This document shows, piece by piece, positions 26,317 to 36,000 of a stretch of DNA of 38,195 nucleotides. Position 1 is the stretch's first letter. Each line of letters opens with the position of its first letter. The notes below the pieces were generated by a model, which made no database searches, had not been told where the DNA came from, and saw only the letters and a list, made by a program, of their open reading frames with translations. The stretch comes from Rhodospirillales bacterium (GTDB taxonomy: Bacteria; Pseudomonadota; Alphaproteobacteria; Acetobacterales; Acetobacteraceae), in NCBI GenBank assembly GCA_947447625.1, contig CANFKS010000035.1, forward strand, positions 1 to 38,195, given 5' to 3'. The position numbers and the translations under genes are program-made.

Positions 26317-27811
26317 AGCCAAGCTTGCCGCGCCCTTTGCGGCGCAGCAGGAAGAGCATGAGCAGCGCCGGGATCGAGACGATCGACATCATCAGGAAGT
26401 CGTTGTTGTAGGCGATGATCAGGGCTTGGCGCGTGACCATCTGATCGAGGAGTGCGGCGCCGTGCAGTGTCGCCGGGTCAGGCAGATGGCCGCCCCACTG
26501 CAGCAGCCGGTTGAAGGGTGTGAGGTCGGCGGCGAGGCCGGCATGCGCGGTCTGGATATTGCGCGCCAGCATGAACGCGGTGACGGAAATGCCGATTGCC
26601 GCGCCGATATTGCGGCACAGCGACTGCACCGCCGTTGCATCGCCGCGCAGATGGGGCGGCAATGTGGTGAAGGAAATCACCGTCACCGGGTTCCAGATAC
26701 AGCCCATCGAGAAGCCCTGGATCATCATGGTGAGGGAGATCCGCATGGCCGAGACGTCCGGTGTCCAGTGGCTCATGTCGTACATCGACAGCCCCAGGAT
26801 CGAGAGCCCCATCGCCATGACTTTGCGCATGTCGAGCCGCCCGCCGCTGCGCGCGAGAAAGACCATCGCCAGCATGGTGCCGAAGCCGCGCGGGGCCATC
26901 AGCAGGCCGGTTTCGGCCACCGAGTGGCCCGCAAGATTTTGCAGATAGGGCGCGATCAAAGCCGAGGAGGCCATCATCACCGTGTTGGTGGTGAACATCA
27001 GCAGTGTCGCGGTGGCGAAATAGCGGTCCTTGAAGAGGGCTGGGGGGATGAACGGCTTTTTGGCCGTCATCATATGGACCACGAAGAGATAGAGCCCGAG
27101 TGCTGCCAGCACCGCCTCGACCAGGATTTCGCGCGAATTGAACCAGTCCTCGGTTTGGCCGCGGTCCATCATCAACTGGAACGAGCCGATCCCCATGGCC
27201 AGGACGGTAAAGCCGGTCCAGTCGAATTTGAGGTCCGCGTTGCGGGGCGCGTTGGGCAGGAAGACGATCAGCCCCGTGGTCGCGACGATACCGATGGGCA
27301 GGTTGATGTAGAACACCCAGCGCCAGTCGAACGCATCGGTCAGGTAGCCGCCCAGGGTCGGCCCCAGGATCGGCCCGATCATCACGCCCATGCCGAAGGC
27401 CGCCATGGCCTGGTTGCGCTTTTCGGCGGGATAGGTGTCGAGCATCGTTGCCTGGGACAGCGGCACCAGGGCGGCGCCGAACAGGCCCTGCAGGATGCGG
27501 AACAGCACCATCTGCGACAGCGATTGCGCCGCCCCGCACATCATGGAGGTTAGGGTGAAGCCGACGAGGCAGGTGATGTAGAGGTTTTTGCGGCCGTAGC
27601 GGTTCGACAGCCAGCCGACCGGTGCGGTGCCGATCGCGGATGCCATGACGTAGGAGGTCAATACCCAGGAAATCTGGTCGATCGTCGTGTTCAGGCTGCC
27701 CTGCATATAGGGCAGCGCGACGTTGGCGATCGTCGAGTCGAGCACCTGCATCAGGGTGCCCATCATCGCGAAGATCGATATCAACAGACGATGGCGGACC
27801 GGCTCGTGCAT
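26315..27811 (-). CDS. DHA2-family (EmrB-like) multidrug efflux MFS transporter
   Basis: 498 residues with about 14 predicted membrane helices, the DHA2 layout. Motif A is GWLSNRYGRKNLY, motif C GPILGPTLGGYLTD, and motif D1-like LDSTIANVALPYMQGSL lies in helix 1. It should export drugs or other hydrophobic compounds in exchange for protons, in the inner membrane. EmrB proteins usually pair with an HlyD-type EmrA adaptor from the same operon; none is present on either side, and no regulator (MarR/TetR) is adjacent. Its TAG stop comes from the dispersed repeat. Start ATG 27811 has GGAACC upstream. Substrate unknown. Confidence 0.9.
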   Translation of the reverse strand: MHEPVRHRLLISIFAMMGTLMQVLDSTIANVALPYMQGSLNTTIDQISWVLTSYVMASAIGTAPVGWLSNRYGRKNLYITCLVGFTLTSMMCGAAQSLSQMVLFRILQGLFGAALVPLSQATMLDTYPAEKRNQAMAAFGMGVMIGPILGPTLGGYLTDAFDWRWVFYINLPIGIVATTGLIVFLPNAPRNADLKFDWTGFTVLAMGIGSFQLMMDRGQTEDWFNSREILVEAVLAALGLYLFVVHMMTAKKPFIPPALFKDRYFATATLLMFTTNTVMMASSALIAPYLQNLAGHSVAETGLLMAPRGFGTMLAMVFLARSGGRLDMRKVMAMGLSILGLSMYDMSHWTPDVSAMRISLTMMIQGFSMGCIWNPVTVISFTTLPPHLRGDATAVQSLCRNIGAAIGISVTAFMLARNIQTAHAGLAADLTPFNRLLQWGGHLPDPATLHGAALLDQMVTRQALIIAYNNDFLMMSIVSIPALLMLFLLRRKGRGKLG

Positions 27812-27833
27812 GGTGGGGTTCCGGAATAAGGCG

Positions 27834-27896
27834 GCAGGCGATCAAACAAAGAGCGGGAGCGGGATGCCGCGCCTGTCAGAAGGCACTCCGTTCTAG
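27834..27896 (+). repeat. Dispersed mosaic palindrome, fragment upstream of the exporter gene
   Basis: Only the tail of module A (CAGGCGATCAAACAAAGAG, 27835-27853) is kept, followed by a degenerate module B (GAGCGGGATGCCGCG with AAGGCACTCCGTTCTAG). It lies in the 95-bp gap between the cofC-like stop and the exporter start, so the exporter promoter must overlap or abut it. Confidence 0.75.
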
Positions 27897-27906
27897 CAGA
27901 AACCGG

Positions 27907-28557
27907 TCAAACCGACAGGGCGCGAACGAGGTCTGCCCTGGCGTCGAGCCATGCGCGGGTTGCACCGCTCGCGCCGCCATGCGCGAGCAGCGCCCGCAGA
28001 TCGGCCTCGTCATCGACATCCATGCCGATGTTGCGGTTGGCCAGGATGCGCAGGCGGGCGCCGCTCCGCCGGGCGGCTGCGGCGTGTTTGGGCAGGCTGT
28101 CCGGGCCGAAATGGGAGGCGAACCGGGTGGGCGGGCGGCGCAGGATGGCGTTTGTTCCGGTGCCGTCGCGGGAGGGGACGATGACGACGTCGGCATCGAT
28201 TGCGAAGACGGCGTCGATATCGGGGCCGGTGACCGCGGGCAGGTCGAGCGGCAGGCGCAGCAGGGCGGTGACGCCGCGGGATTCGCACTGCGCGGAGGCC
28301 CAGTCGACCGAGGCCGATTCCGAGGTCTGCGCGGTCTCGTGCAGCACGGTCCAGCCGAACCGCTCGGCCAGGGTGGCGATGCCGGGGTCGGCCGTCACCA
28401 CGAAGACGTGCTCGGGGGCGCGGGCAGCGCGGGCGGCGGCGAATCCGTCCGCGATCATCGCCGACATCAGGGCCTGGCGATCCGGCGGCGGCAGCAGCGG
28501 CGCCAGGCGTTGCTTGGCGTTGGCGCGCAGCTTCACCGGCAGCAGCAGCGCCCTCAA
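27907..28557 (-). CDS. cofC: CofC/FbiD-type phospholactate or PEP guanylyltransferase
   Basis: 216 residues. The start is TTG 28557, overlapping the reductase stop as TTGA; the protein then begins MRALLLPVKLRANAKQRLAP, which is how CofC proteins start (nucleotide-binding PVK...AK.RL). Other family marks are LPLDLP (metal Asp 105), PSRDGTGTNAI (128-138), HFGPDSLPKH (149-158) and IGMDVDDEADL (177-187). CofC-type enzymes activate 2-phospholactate or phosphoenolpyruvate with GTP in coenzyme F420 synthesis. Other F420 genes (cofD, cofE, cofGH) are not in the window. A role with another phospho-acid in a related cofactor cannot be excluded. Translation is likely coupled to the upstream reductase. 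Confidence 0.8.
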   Translation of the reverse strand: MRALLLPVKLRANAKQRLAPLLPPPDRQALMSAMIADGFAAARAARAPEHVFVVTADPGIATLAERFGWTVLHETAQTSESASVDWASAQCESRGVTALLRLPLDLPAVTGPDIDAVFAIDADVVIVPSRDGTGTNAILRRPPTRFASHFGPDSLPKHAAAARRSGARLRILANRNIGMDVDDEADLRALLAHGGASGATRAWLDARADLVRALSV

Positions 28558-29579
28558 TCGGCGCTCCCCTGCGGCACGCCTTTGGAGGTGGAGTATTCGA
28601 AGTGCAGCGCCGTGCCGGGATGGATGATGGGGTGGATCGCATGTGCCGCCATCGCTGCTTCGGAGAAGCCTTGCAGGATGAGCTTGAGTTTGCCGGGGTA
28701 GGTTGCGACGTCGCCGATGGCGAAAATGCCGGGGATTGAGGTTTCGCAGGTGGCGGGCGCTACCGCGACATGGTGGCGCTCCAGGGCCAGGCCCCAGGCG
28801 GCGATGGGGCCGAGGTCCATCGACAGGCCGTAGAACGGCAGCAGCACATCGGCGGGGAGGTCGCGTAGGGTGCCGTCGAGATCGGCGACCGATACGGCTT
28901 GGAGGTGTCCGTCTGTGCCGTGGAGGCCGTGGAGCTGGTAGGGGATCACCATCTCGACCTCGCCCCGTGCGGCGGCGGCGTCGAGTTGGGCGGCGCTTTC
29001 GGGGGCCGCGCGGAATTTGGGGCGGCGGTGGACGACCTGGATCGAGGCGGCGATGCCGCGCAAGGCGAGTGCCCAGTCGACCGCCGAATCGCCGCCGCCG
29101 GCGACCACGACGCGCTTGCCGCGCAAATCCTCGCGCCGGCGCACGTAGTATTGCACCGCGCCTGTGGCTTCGTAGGCGGGCAGTCCTTCGAGCGGCGGGC
29201 GGTTCGGGCCGAAGGCGCCGGCGCCGGCGGCCACCATGATGGCCTTGGCGCGCACCGTGTCGCCCTGGTCGGTCGTCAGTGTGAAATCGCCCTTGGTGCC
29301 GGCCAGACCCTCCACCCGGCGGCCCAGCAGGCGGGGCGCGTCGAAGGGGGCGATCTGCGCTTCGAGATTGGAGATCAGCGCCCCTGCCTCGATCGCCGGC
29401 AGGGCCGGGATGTCGTAGATCGGCTTTTCCGGATAGAGCGCCGTGCACTGCCCGCCGACCGCGCCGAGGGCGTCGATCAGCACGCTGCGCAGCTTGAGCA
29501 TGCCCAGTTCAAATACGGCGAACAGCCCGGCGGGCCCCGCGCCGATGATGGCGATATCGGTTTCGATGTGCGTGGTCAT
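28554..29579 (-). CDS. Ferredoxin/flavodoxin-NADP reductase, thioredoxin-reductase-like type
   Basis: 341 residues, the YumC-like FNR family. It has an FAD site IIGAGPAGL (11-19) with the GGQCTALYPEKPIYDIP block, and a second dinucleotide site VVAGGGDSAVDWA (158-170). The GIFAIGDVATYPGKLKLI motif and the C-terminal aromatic-stacking tail FEYSTSKGVP are also present. The redox CxxC of true thioredoxin reductase is absent, replaced by VQYYVRRRE, as expected for FNR. It moves electrons between NADPH and ferredoxin. The CofC-like gene begins inside its stop codon. Whether this links ferredoxin, NADPH and a deazaflavin is open. Confidence 0.92.
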   Translation of the reverse strand: MTTHIETDIAIIGAGPAGLFAVFELGMLKLRSVLIDALGAVGGQCTALYPEKPIYDIPALPAIEAGALISNLEAQIAPFDAPRLLGRRVEGLAGTKGDFTLTTDQGDTVRAKAIMVAAGAGAFGPNRPPLEGLPAYEATGAVQYYVRRREDLRGKRVVVAGGGDSAVDWALALRGIAASIQVVHRRPKFRAAPESAAQLDAAAARGEVEMVIPYQLHGLHGTDGHLQAVSVADLDGTLRDLPADVLLPFYGLSMDLGPIAAWGLALERHHVAVAPATCETSIPGIFAIGDVATYPGKLKLILQGFSEAAMAAHAIHPIIHPGTALHFEYSTSKGVPQGSAD

Positions 29580-29645
29580 GGCGCATCATAGAGCACAGTG
29601 GCGCGCGCGGTGGAACGGGGGGGCGGATCGGGATAGGATGTTGCG

Positions 29646-30077
29646 ATGTGCGACTCGACAATCATCCTGCCCGATCTTGCCGCAACCGAACGCCTCGCCG
29701 CGCGTCTGGCGGGGATGGTTCGTCCCGGCATGGCGGTGCTGCTCGAAGGCCCGCTGGGTGCCGGCAAGTCGGCGTTCTGTCGGGCCGTGCTGCGCAGCCT
29801 GGTCGGCGATCCGGCGCTTGATGTGCCGAGCCCGACCTTCACCCTGGTGCAATCCTACGACACCCCGCGCGGGCCGGTGCACCACCTCGACCTTTGGCGT
29901 CTCGCCGGGCCTGAGGGGCTCGATGAACTGGGTTTGGATGATATGCTGCGCGATATCGTGCTGGTCGAATGGCCGGACCGGCTGGGCCCGCATGCGCCCC
30001 CGCGCGCGCTGGGCCTGCGTTTGTCGATCCTCGATGCGGATGCCCGCGCTGCGGTGCTGATCGGATGGACCGGATGA
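29646..30077 (+). CDS. tsaE: tRNA threonylcarbamoyladenosine biosynthesis ATPase
   Basis: 143 residues, normal size. P-loop GPLGAGKS at 35-42, the TsaE-specific VPSPTFTLVQSY, HHLDLWRL, and LVEWPDRLG. It works with TsaD and TsaB to form t6A37 in ANN-decoding tRNAs. It starts the plus-strand run tsaE-addB-addA-trxA, with addB overlapping its stop codon. It diverges from the reductase gene over 66 bp, and the Shine-Dalgarno GGATAGGATG is loosely placed. Confidence 0.92.
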   Translation: MCDSTIILPDLAATERLAARLAGMVRPGMAVLLEGPLGAGKSAFCRAVLRSLVGDPALDVPSPTFTLVQSYDTPRGPVHHLDLWRLAGPEGLDELGLDDMLRDIVLVEWPDRLGPHAPPRALGLRLSILDADARAAVLIGWTG

Positions 30078-33028
30078 ACCTCGCCTCGCTGCCCGCCGGG
30101 GCCGCCTTCCTCGATGAGATCGCGCAACGCTGGATCGGGCTGCACGGCGATGACCCGCTGGCCCGCGGCCTCATCCTGCTGCCCACGCGCCGGGCTGCGC
30201 GCGCTTTGGCCGATGCGTTCCTGCGCGCCAGCGATGGGCGGCCGCTGCTGCTGCCGCGCATCACGGCGTTGGGCGCGATCGACGAAGCGCCGCTGGCGCT
30301 GGCGGGCGAACTCGATTTGCCGCCCGCCGTCGACCCTGCCCGGCGGCTTGCGCTGCTTGCGCGCCTGATCCTGCAACTGCCGGCCGATCGCGGTGGGGTC
30401 GGCAGTGCGGACCGGGCGTGGCTGCTGGCGGGCGAACTCGCCACGTTGATGGACGAGGCGGAGCGGATGGAGATCGACCTGCCCGATGCGCTCGCCAATG
30501 CGGCGGCGGCGGAGCATGCGGAGCATTGGCGCGTCACCCTCGATTTCCTTGCCATCGTCACCCGGGCCTGGCCGCAATGGCTCGCTGACAACGGCATGGC
30601 CAATCCGGCGGCCCGTCAGGTGCGCCTGATCCGCGCCCAGGCCCGCGCCTGGCAGGAGGCGCCGCCGGGCGAACCGGTTTGGATCGCCGGCACGACGGCG
30701 GGCATTCCCGCCGTTGCGGCGCTGCTCAAAATTGTTGCCGGGCTGCCCACCGGCCTCGTTGTGCTGCCTGGCCTCGATCACGGCATGACCGAGGAGGCGT
30801 GGGATGCGGTCGCTGACGGGCATCCGCAGGACGGGCTGAAAACCCTCCTCGCCGGGCTCGATGCGCGGCGCGACGACGTCGCACCCTGGGTGCCGGCTCC
30901 GCCGCGTGGCCTGCTGCTCTCCGAGGCCTTGCTGCCGGCGGCGGCTCTGGCGCGGTGGCAGATCCCGCGCCCGCTCGACACGTCCGGCCTGTTTCGTCTG
31001 GAGCCGGCCGACGGGCAGGAGGAGGCGGTGGCCATCGCCCTCGTGCTGCGCGATGCGCTGGAGACGCCGGGGCGCCGTGCTGCGCTGATTACGCCGGATC
31101 GTGGGCTGGCGCGCCGGGTTGCGGCGGAATTGCTGCGCTGGGGCGTGGTCGCCGATGACAGCGCGGGCGAGCCCCTTGGGGAAACGCCGCCGGCTGTGTT
31201 CCTTCGCCTGCTTGCCGCCGCGGCGGCGGCCGATTTTGCTCCGGTGCCGCTGCTGGCCTTGCTGAAGCATCCGATCGCCGCTGCCGGGCTTGCCCCCGCT
31301 GCCTGCCGCGCCGCCGCCCGGGCGCTTGAAGCGGCCTGCCTGCGCGGGCAGCGCCCGCCTGCCGGGCTTGCCGGATTGCGCCGCAAGATCGCCACTCTGC
31401 GCGACGAACGCCGCGCCCCCGGCCAGGACCGCGCTGCGCTCAGCGATTTTGTCGCCCGTCTCGAAGCCGCCGTCGCGCCGCTGCTGCGGGTGCGGGCCGG
31501 GGTGCGCAAGCCCCCCTCGGAGGTGCTGGCCGCTCTGATCGCCGCCGCCGAAGCGCTTGCCGCCACCGACGAGGCCGAAGGCCCGGCCTTGCTCTGGGCC
31601 GCCGAGGAGGGCGAGGCGCTCGCCGCCTGCCTCGCCGGTGCGGTCGATGCTTTTGCTCTGCTGCCCGACGATGGGCCCGGCATCATCGGTGCTCTGCTCG
31701 ATGCCGTGCTGGAGGGCCAGGTGGTGCGCTCCCGCCGGGCGCTGCGTGGGCGGGGCGAAAGCGAGGAGCATCCGCGCGTCTTCATCTGGGGCCTGCTCGA
31801 AGCGCGGTTGCAGACCGTCGATGTGGCTGTGCTTGGTGGGCTTGCGGAAGGTGTTTGGCCGCCTGCCACGGATCCGGGGCCATGGCTCAGCCGGCCGATG
31901 CGGCGCACGGCGGGGTTGCCGAGCCCGGAGGAGCGGGTTGGCCAGGCCGCGCATGATTTCGTCATGGCCGCCTGCTGCGCCCCGATTGCCATCCTGTCCT
32001 GTCCGCGCCGCCGCGACGGCGCGCCCAGCGTGCCGGCGCGCTGGCTCGTGCGCCTTGAGGCCATGCTCGGCGGCGCCGGCCGCAGCCTGGCCCGCCACGA
32101 TGGCGCCGCCTGGGCCGGGCTGCTCGACCAGCCCGAAGGCGAGCCCCGGCCTGTCCCGGCTCCGCGTCCGGCGCCACCGGTGGAACTGCGCCCGCGCAAG
32201 CTGCGCGTCACCGAAGTGCAGACCTGGCTGGAGGACCCCTACGCGATCTACGCGCGGCATATTCTTCGCCTCGAACCGCTCAAGCCGCTGGAGGAGGAGA
32301 CCGACGCGGCGGATTACGGCACTCTTGTGCACAAGGGCATGGAGAAATTTCTGGCGGCGAACGGCGCCACCCTGCCGCCTCGCGCCGCCGAGGCGTTGCG
32401 CGCGGCGATGCATGCCGCCCTTCAGGAAGCAGCCCTGCGTCCCGCCTTGGCCGAATGGTGGGCGCCGCGCCTGGCCCGCATTGCGGACTGGGTCGCCGAT
32501 GAGGAGATCCGCCGGCGCAGCGTTGCGCCACCCTCGCGGATCGCCACCGAACTCTCCGGCACCTGGACGCTCGATGCGGGCGGCCGCCCCTTCGAACTGC
32601 GCGGGCGTGCCGACCGGATCGATCTGCGCGCCGATGGCATGCTCGCTATTTTCGACTATAAAACGGGCCAGCCGCCGACCCAGAAACAGGTCGAAGCCGG
32701 GTTTGCCCCGCAACTCCCGCTTGAAGCCGCCATGGCTGCTGCCGGCAGTTTTGCTGGCAGCGCCGGCGAGACGGCCGAACTCGTCTATTGGCACCTGACC
32801 GGCGGCTTTGTCGCGGGCAATGCCATCGGCCTGTTCAACGCCGAGCCTGCCGCCGTCGCCGCCGCCGTCAGTGCCGCACGGCAGAACTTCGCCGCGCTTG
32901 TCGCCACCTATGACGACCCTGCCCGGCCCTATCTCGCCCAGCCCCATCCCGGCCGGGTGCCGCGCTTTGCCGAATATGCCCAGCTTGCCCGGGTTGCCGA
33001 ATGGATCGCGGCTGGAGACGAAGAATGA
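30074..33028 (+). CDS. addB: Double-strand break repair protein AddB
   Basis: 984 residues from ATG 30074, which overlaps the tsaE stop as ATGA; ATG 30065 three codons earlier is also possible. The alphaproteobacterial AddB family lacks a working helicase P-loop. The N-terminal inactivated helicase part starts MNLASLPAGAAFLDEIA with LLPTRRAARALADAFL. The C-terminal RecB-type nuclease shows H753 (YGTLVHKGMEKF), D861 and K863 (FDYKTG), then Q in APQLPLEAA. With AddA it forms a helicase-nuclease that resects double-strand breaks for RecA. AddA follows with a 4-bp ATGA overlap, so the two are made in equal amounts. Confidence 0.95.
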   Translation: MNLASLPAGAAFLDEIAQRWIGLHGDDPLARGLILLPTRRAARALADAFLRASDGRPLLLPRITALGAIDEAPLALAGELDLPPAVDPARRLALLARLILQLPADRGGVGSADRAWLLAGELATLMDEAERMEIDLPDALANAAAAEHAEHWRVTLDFLAIVTRAWPQWLADNGMANPAARQVRLIRAQARAWQEAPPGEPVWIAGTTAGIPAVAALLKIVAGLPTGLVVLPGLDHGMTEEAWDAVADGHPQDGLKTLLAGLDARRDDVAPWVPAPPRGLLLSEALLPAAALARWQIPRPLDTSGLFRLEPADGQEEAVAIALVLRDALETPGRRAALITPDRGLARRVAAELLRWGVVADDSAGEPLGETPPAVFLRLLAAAAAADFAPVPLLALLKHPIAAAGLAPAACRAAARALEAACLRGQRPPAGLAGLRRKIATLRDERRAPGQDRAALSDFVARLEAAVAPLLRVRAGVRKPPSEVLAALIAAAEALAATDEAEGPALLWAAEEGEALAACLAGAVDAFALLPDDGPGIIGALLDAVLEGQVVRSRRALRGRGESEEHPRVFIWGLLEARLQTVDVAVLGGLAEGVWPPATDPGPWLSRPMRRTAGLPSPEERVGQAAHDFVMAACCAPIAILSCPRRRDGAPSVPARWLVRLEAMLGGAGRSLARHDGAAWAGLLDQPEGEPRPVPAPRPAPPVELRPRKLRVTEVQTWLEDPYAIYARHILRLEPLKPLEEETDAADYGTLVHKGMEKFLAANGATLPPRAAEALRAAMHAALQEAALRPALAEWWAPRLARIADWVADEEIRRRSVAPPSRIATELSGTWTLDAGGRPFELRGRADRIDLRADGMLAIFDYKTGQPPTQKQVEAGFAPQLPLEAAMAAAGSFAGSAGETAELVYWHLTGGFVAGNAIGLFNAEPAAVAAAVSAARQNFAALVATYDDPARPYLAQPHPGRVPRFAEYAQLARVAEWIAAGDEE

Positions 33029-36000
33029 GTACTCATCCGGGCGAATCCGATCCCCGCTCCCTCGCGCAGGCGGCCCAGCGCGAGGCCTCCGATCCCGCCG
33101 TGTCTGCCTTTGTTGCCGCCTCTGCGGGGTCGGGCAAGACCAAGCTGCTAATCGATCGTCTGCTCCGCCTGATGCTGACCGGGGCTGCTCCTGGCCGCAT
33201 CCAGTGCCTGACCTTCACCAAGGCGGCTGCTGCTGAAATGGCGGTCCGCCTGCAACGCATGCTCGGCACCTGGGTGACTTTGCCCGAGGCCGAGCTTGAC
33301 GCGGCCTTGCGTGACCTCGCCATCCCGCCCACGGACGCCACCCGCGCCAAGGCCCGCGCCCTGTTCGCCGAGGTGCTGGACCTGCCCGGCGGCATCCGCA
33401 TCGGCACGATTCATGCCTTTTGCCAGTCTCTGCTGCGGCGCTTTCCGCTTGAGGCCGCGCTGTCGCCGCATTTTCGGCTGGTCGATGCGTTGGAGACCGA
33501 GAACGCGCTCGGCGAGGCCCGCGAGGCGATGCTGGCGGGCGCCTATACCGAGGCGAAGCGCGCGGCGCTGGCCACGCTGGCGGGGCTCGTCGCGCTCAAT
33601 GATTTCGCCGATCTGGTCAAGCAGCTGCTGCCTCGGCGGGATTGGCTGGGGGCCGATCCGGCTGCCATTCGTCGCGCCCTTGGCTGTGTTGCCCGCTCGG
33701 ATGCCGAGGTGCTGGAAAGCGCGGTGCAGTGGCAAGGGGAGGGGGCGTTGCGCCGTGCCGTGCGGGTGGCGGCTGAGGGGGGCTCGCCCGGTGTGTGCAA
33801 GCGTGCCGGCGAAATCCTCGAATGGCTTTCGATCCCGGCCGAGGAGCGGGCCGAGCACTGGCCGCATTGGTGCGAATTGTTTCTGCAGAAATCGGGTCTG
33901 CCGCGCGGTCCGGGCGTGTTCGTCAACAAAAAGCTCGGCGACGCCAATCCTGATCTGATCACGCCCTTCCTTGCCGAGCAGGCGCGCATCGCGGCGGTGG
34001 AGGATGACCGCCGGGCGCTGCGCATTGCGGGCGCCACGGACGCCCTGCTTCTGCTCACCCGCCCCGTGGTCGAGGCCTATGCCGCGCGCAAGGATGCGGC
34101 GGGGCAACTCGACTATGACGACCTCATCCAGCACACCGCCCGCCTGCTCGACGACCCCGGCGCGGCCTGGGTGCTCTACAAGCTCGATGGCGGCCTCGAT
34201 CACCTGTTGCTCGACGAGGTGCAGGACACGGCGCCGGCCCAGTGGGACATCGCGGGCCGCCTGACCGGGGAGTTCTTCACGGGGGAGACGACCCGCGACG
34301 CGCCCCGCACGGTTTTTGCCGTCGGCGACCGCAAACAATCGATCTATGGCTTCCAGGGCGCCGACCCCGACCAGTTCGAACTGTGGCGCGGGCGGATGCG
34401 CGGCCAGGTCGAAGGCGCCGGTGCGGCCTGGCGGGATGTGACGCTCGATGTGTCGTTCCGTTCGACCGCCCCGGTGTTGAGCCTGGTCGATGCCGTGTTT
34501 GCCAATCCGATGGCGGCGGCCGGCGTGGGCGAGGATGTGAAACATCGGCCGGACCGTGCGGGGCATGCCGGGGTGGTGGAACTCTGGCCGCTCGTGCCGG
34601 TGCCGGATGTGCCGGATACCGCGGCCTGGACCGTGCCCGAGCGCAATGGCGGCGCGATGGGCGCTCCGGAGCGCCTTGCCGATGCGCTGGCCGCCTGGAT
34701 CGCGGGGGCCTGCGGCACGCTGGAATTGCCAAGCCTGGGCCGCACGCTCGCGCCCGGCGATGTGCTGGTGCTGGTCCGCCGCCGCAACAGCTTTGCGCGC
34801 GCGCTGGTCAAGGCGCTCAAGGCGCGGCACGTGCCGGTCGCCGGGCTCGATCGGATGGTGTTGACCGAACAACCCGCGGTGGCGGATCTGCTGACGTTGT
34901 GTGACGCGCTGCTGCTGCCGGAGGATGACCTGTCCTTTGCCTGTGTGCTGACCAGCCCGCTCGGCGGGCTTGATGACGCGGACCTCATCGCCCTCGCTCC
35001 CGGGCGTGGCGGCCCGCTGTGGTATGCGTTGCGCCGGCGCGCCGCGGAAAACCCGCGCTGGCAGGCGGCGGCTGATTTTTTTGGCACGTTGCTGGGCCGG
35101 GTTGATTACGCCGCGCCCCATGCCCTGTTGAGCGAAGCCCTTGGCCCGCTTGGCGGCCGGGCGCGGCTGTTCGCCCGGCTTGGCCCGGAGGCGGCCGATC
35201 CGGTGGATGAACTGCTGCAATCCGCGCTCAGCCATGCCGCCGCCCATCCGCCGTCGCTGCAAGGCTTTCTGCACTGGCTGCGCCAATCCGGCGCCGAGGT
35301 GAAGCGCGAGGCCGACGGCGCCGGCACGGTGGTGCGGGTGATGACGGTGCATGGTGCGAAGGGGTTGCAGGCGCCGCTGGTGATCCTGCCCGACACGGCC
35401 TCGGTGCCGCCCGACGACGCCAAGATCTTTTGGGCGCCGGATAAGGCCGGGGGCACCCCGGTTCCGCTCTGGTCGCCGCGCAAGGAGTTGCGTTCGTCCG
35501 CCGTTGATGCGCTGCGTGCCGCCGCCGAGGCCGGGCGCATGGAGGAGTACAACCGGCTGCTCTATGTCGCTTTGACCCGCGCCGAGGACAGGCTGATCGT
35601 CTGTGGCTGGGAAAGCGGCAAGAAGCGCTCGCCGTCCTGCTGGTATGACCTGGTGCGGGATGGTTTCATCCGGCTTGGCGCCATCGCCACGCCGTTCGAG
35701 GGCGGCTGGGGCGGCGAACGCCTGCACGTCGAATCGAGCCAGGATGTGCCTCCCAAGCGCAAATCGACCGCCGTTGTCGCCGCCCCGAGGCCTTTGCCGG
35801 GGTGGGCGGGGCGTGCGCCGCTTTGGCGCCCCGCGCCCCCGCCGATCGAACCGCCCGTCCCCAAGCCGCTGGCGCCGAGCCGCCCGGAGAATATCGGCCT
35901 GGGCGCTGTGCCCGCCGCGGCTTCACCGCTCGCCGAACGGGGTTCGGGCGGCGGGCGGTTCGCGCGCGGCCAGTTGATCCATCAATTGCTGCAGCATCTC

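Noticed and set aside
29969-30073. Longer AddB starting inside tsaE
   Set aside because: The upstream codons are a second frame of tsaE; the ATGA overlap at 30074 and the AddB N-terminal sequence fit the later start.
29855-32947. Open frame of over 1000 codons on the minus strand opposite addB
   Set aside because: It is the antisense shadow of a high-GC gene; the product is Arg/Gly/Gln-rich with no motif, whereas the plus strand encodes AddB.
33148-35727. 859-codon minus-strand frame opposite addA
   Set aside because: Same high-GC antisense effect; low-complexity product without family features, while the plus strand carries all helicase motifs.
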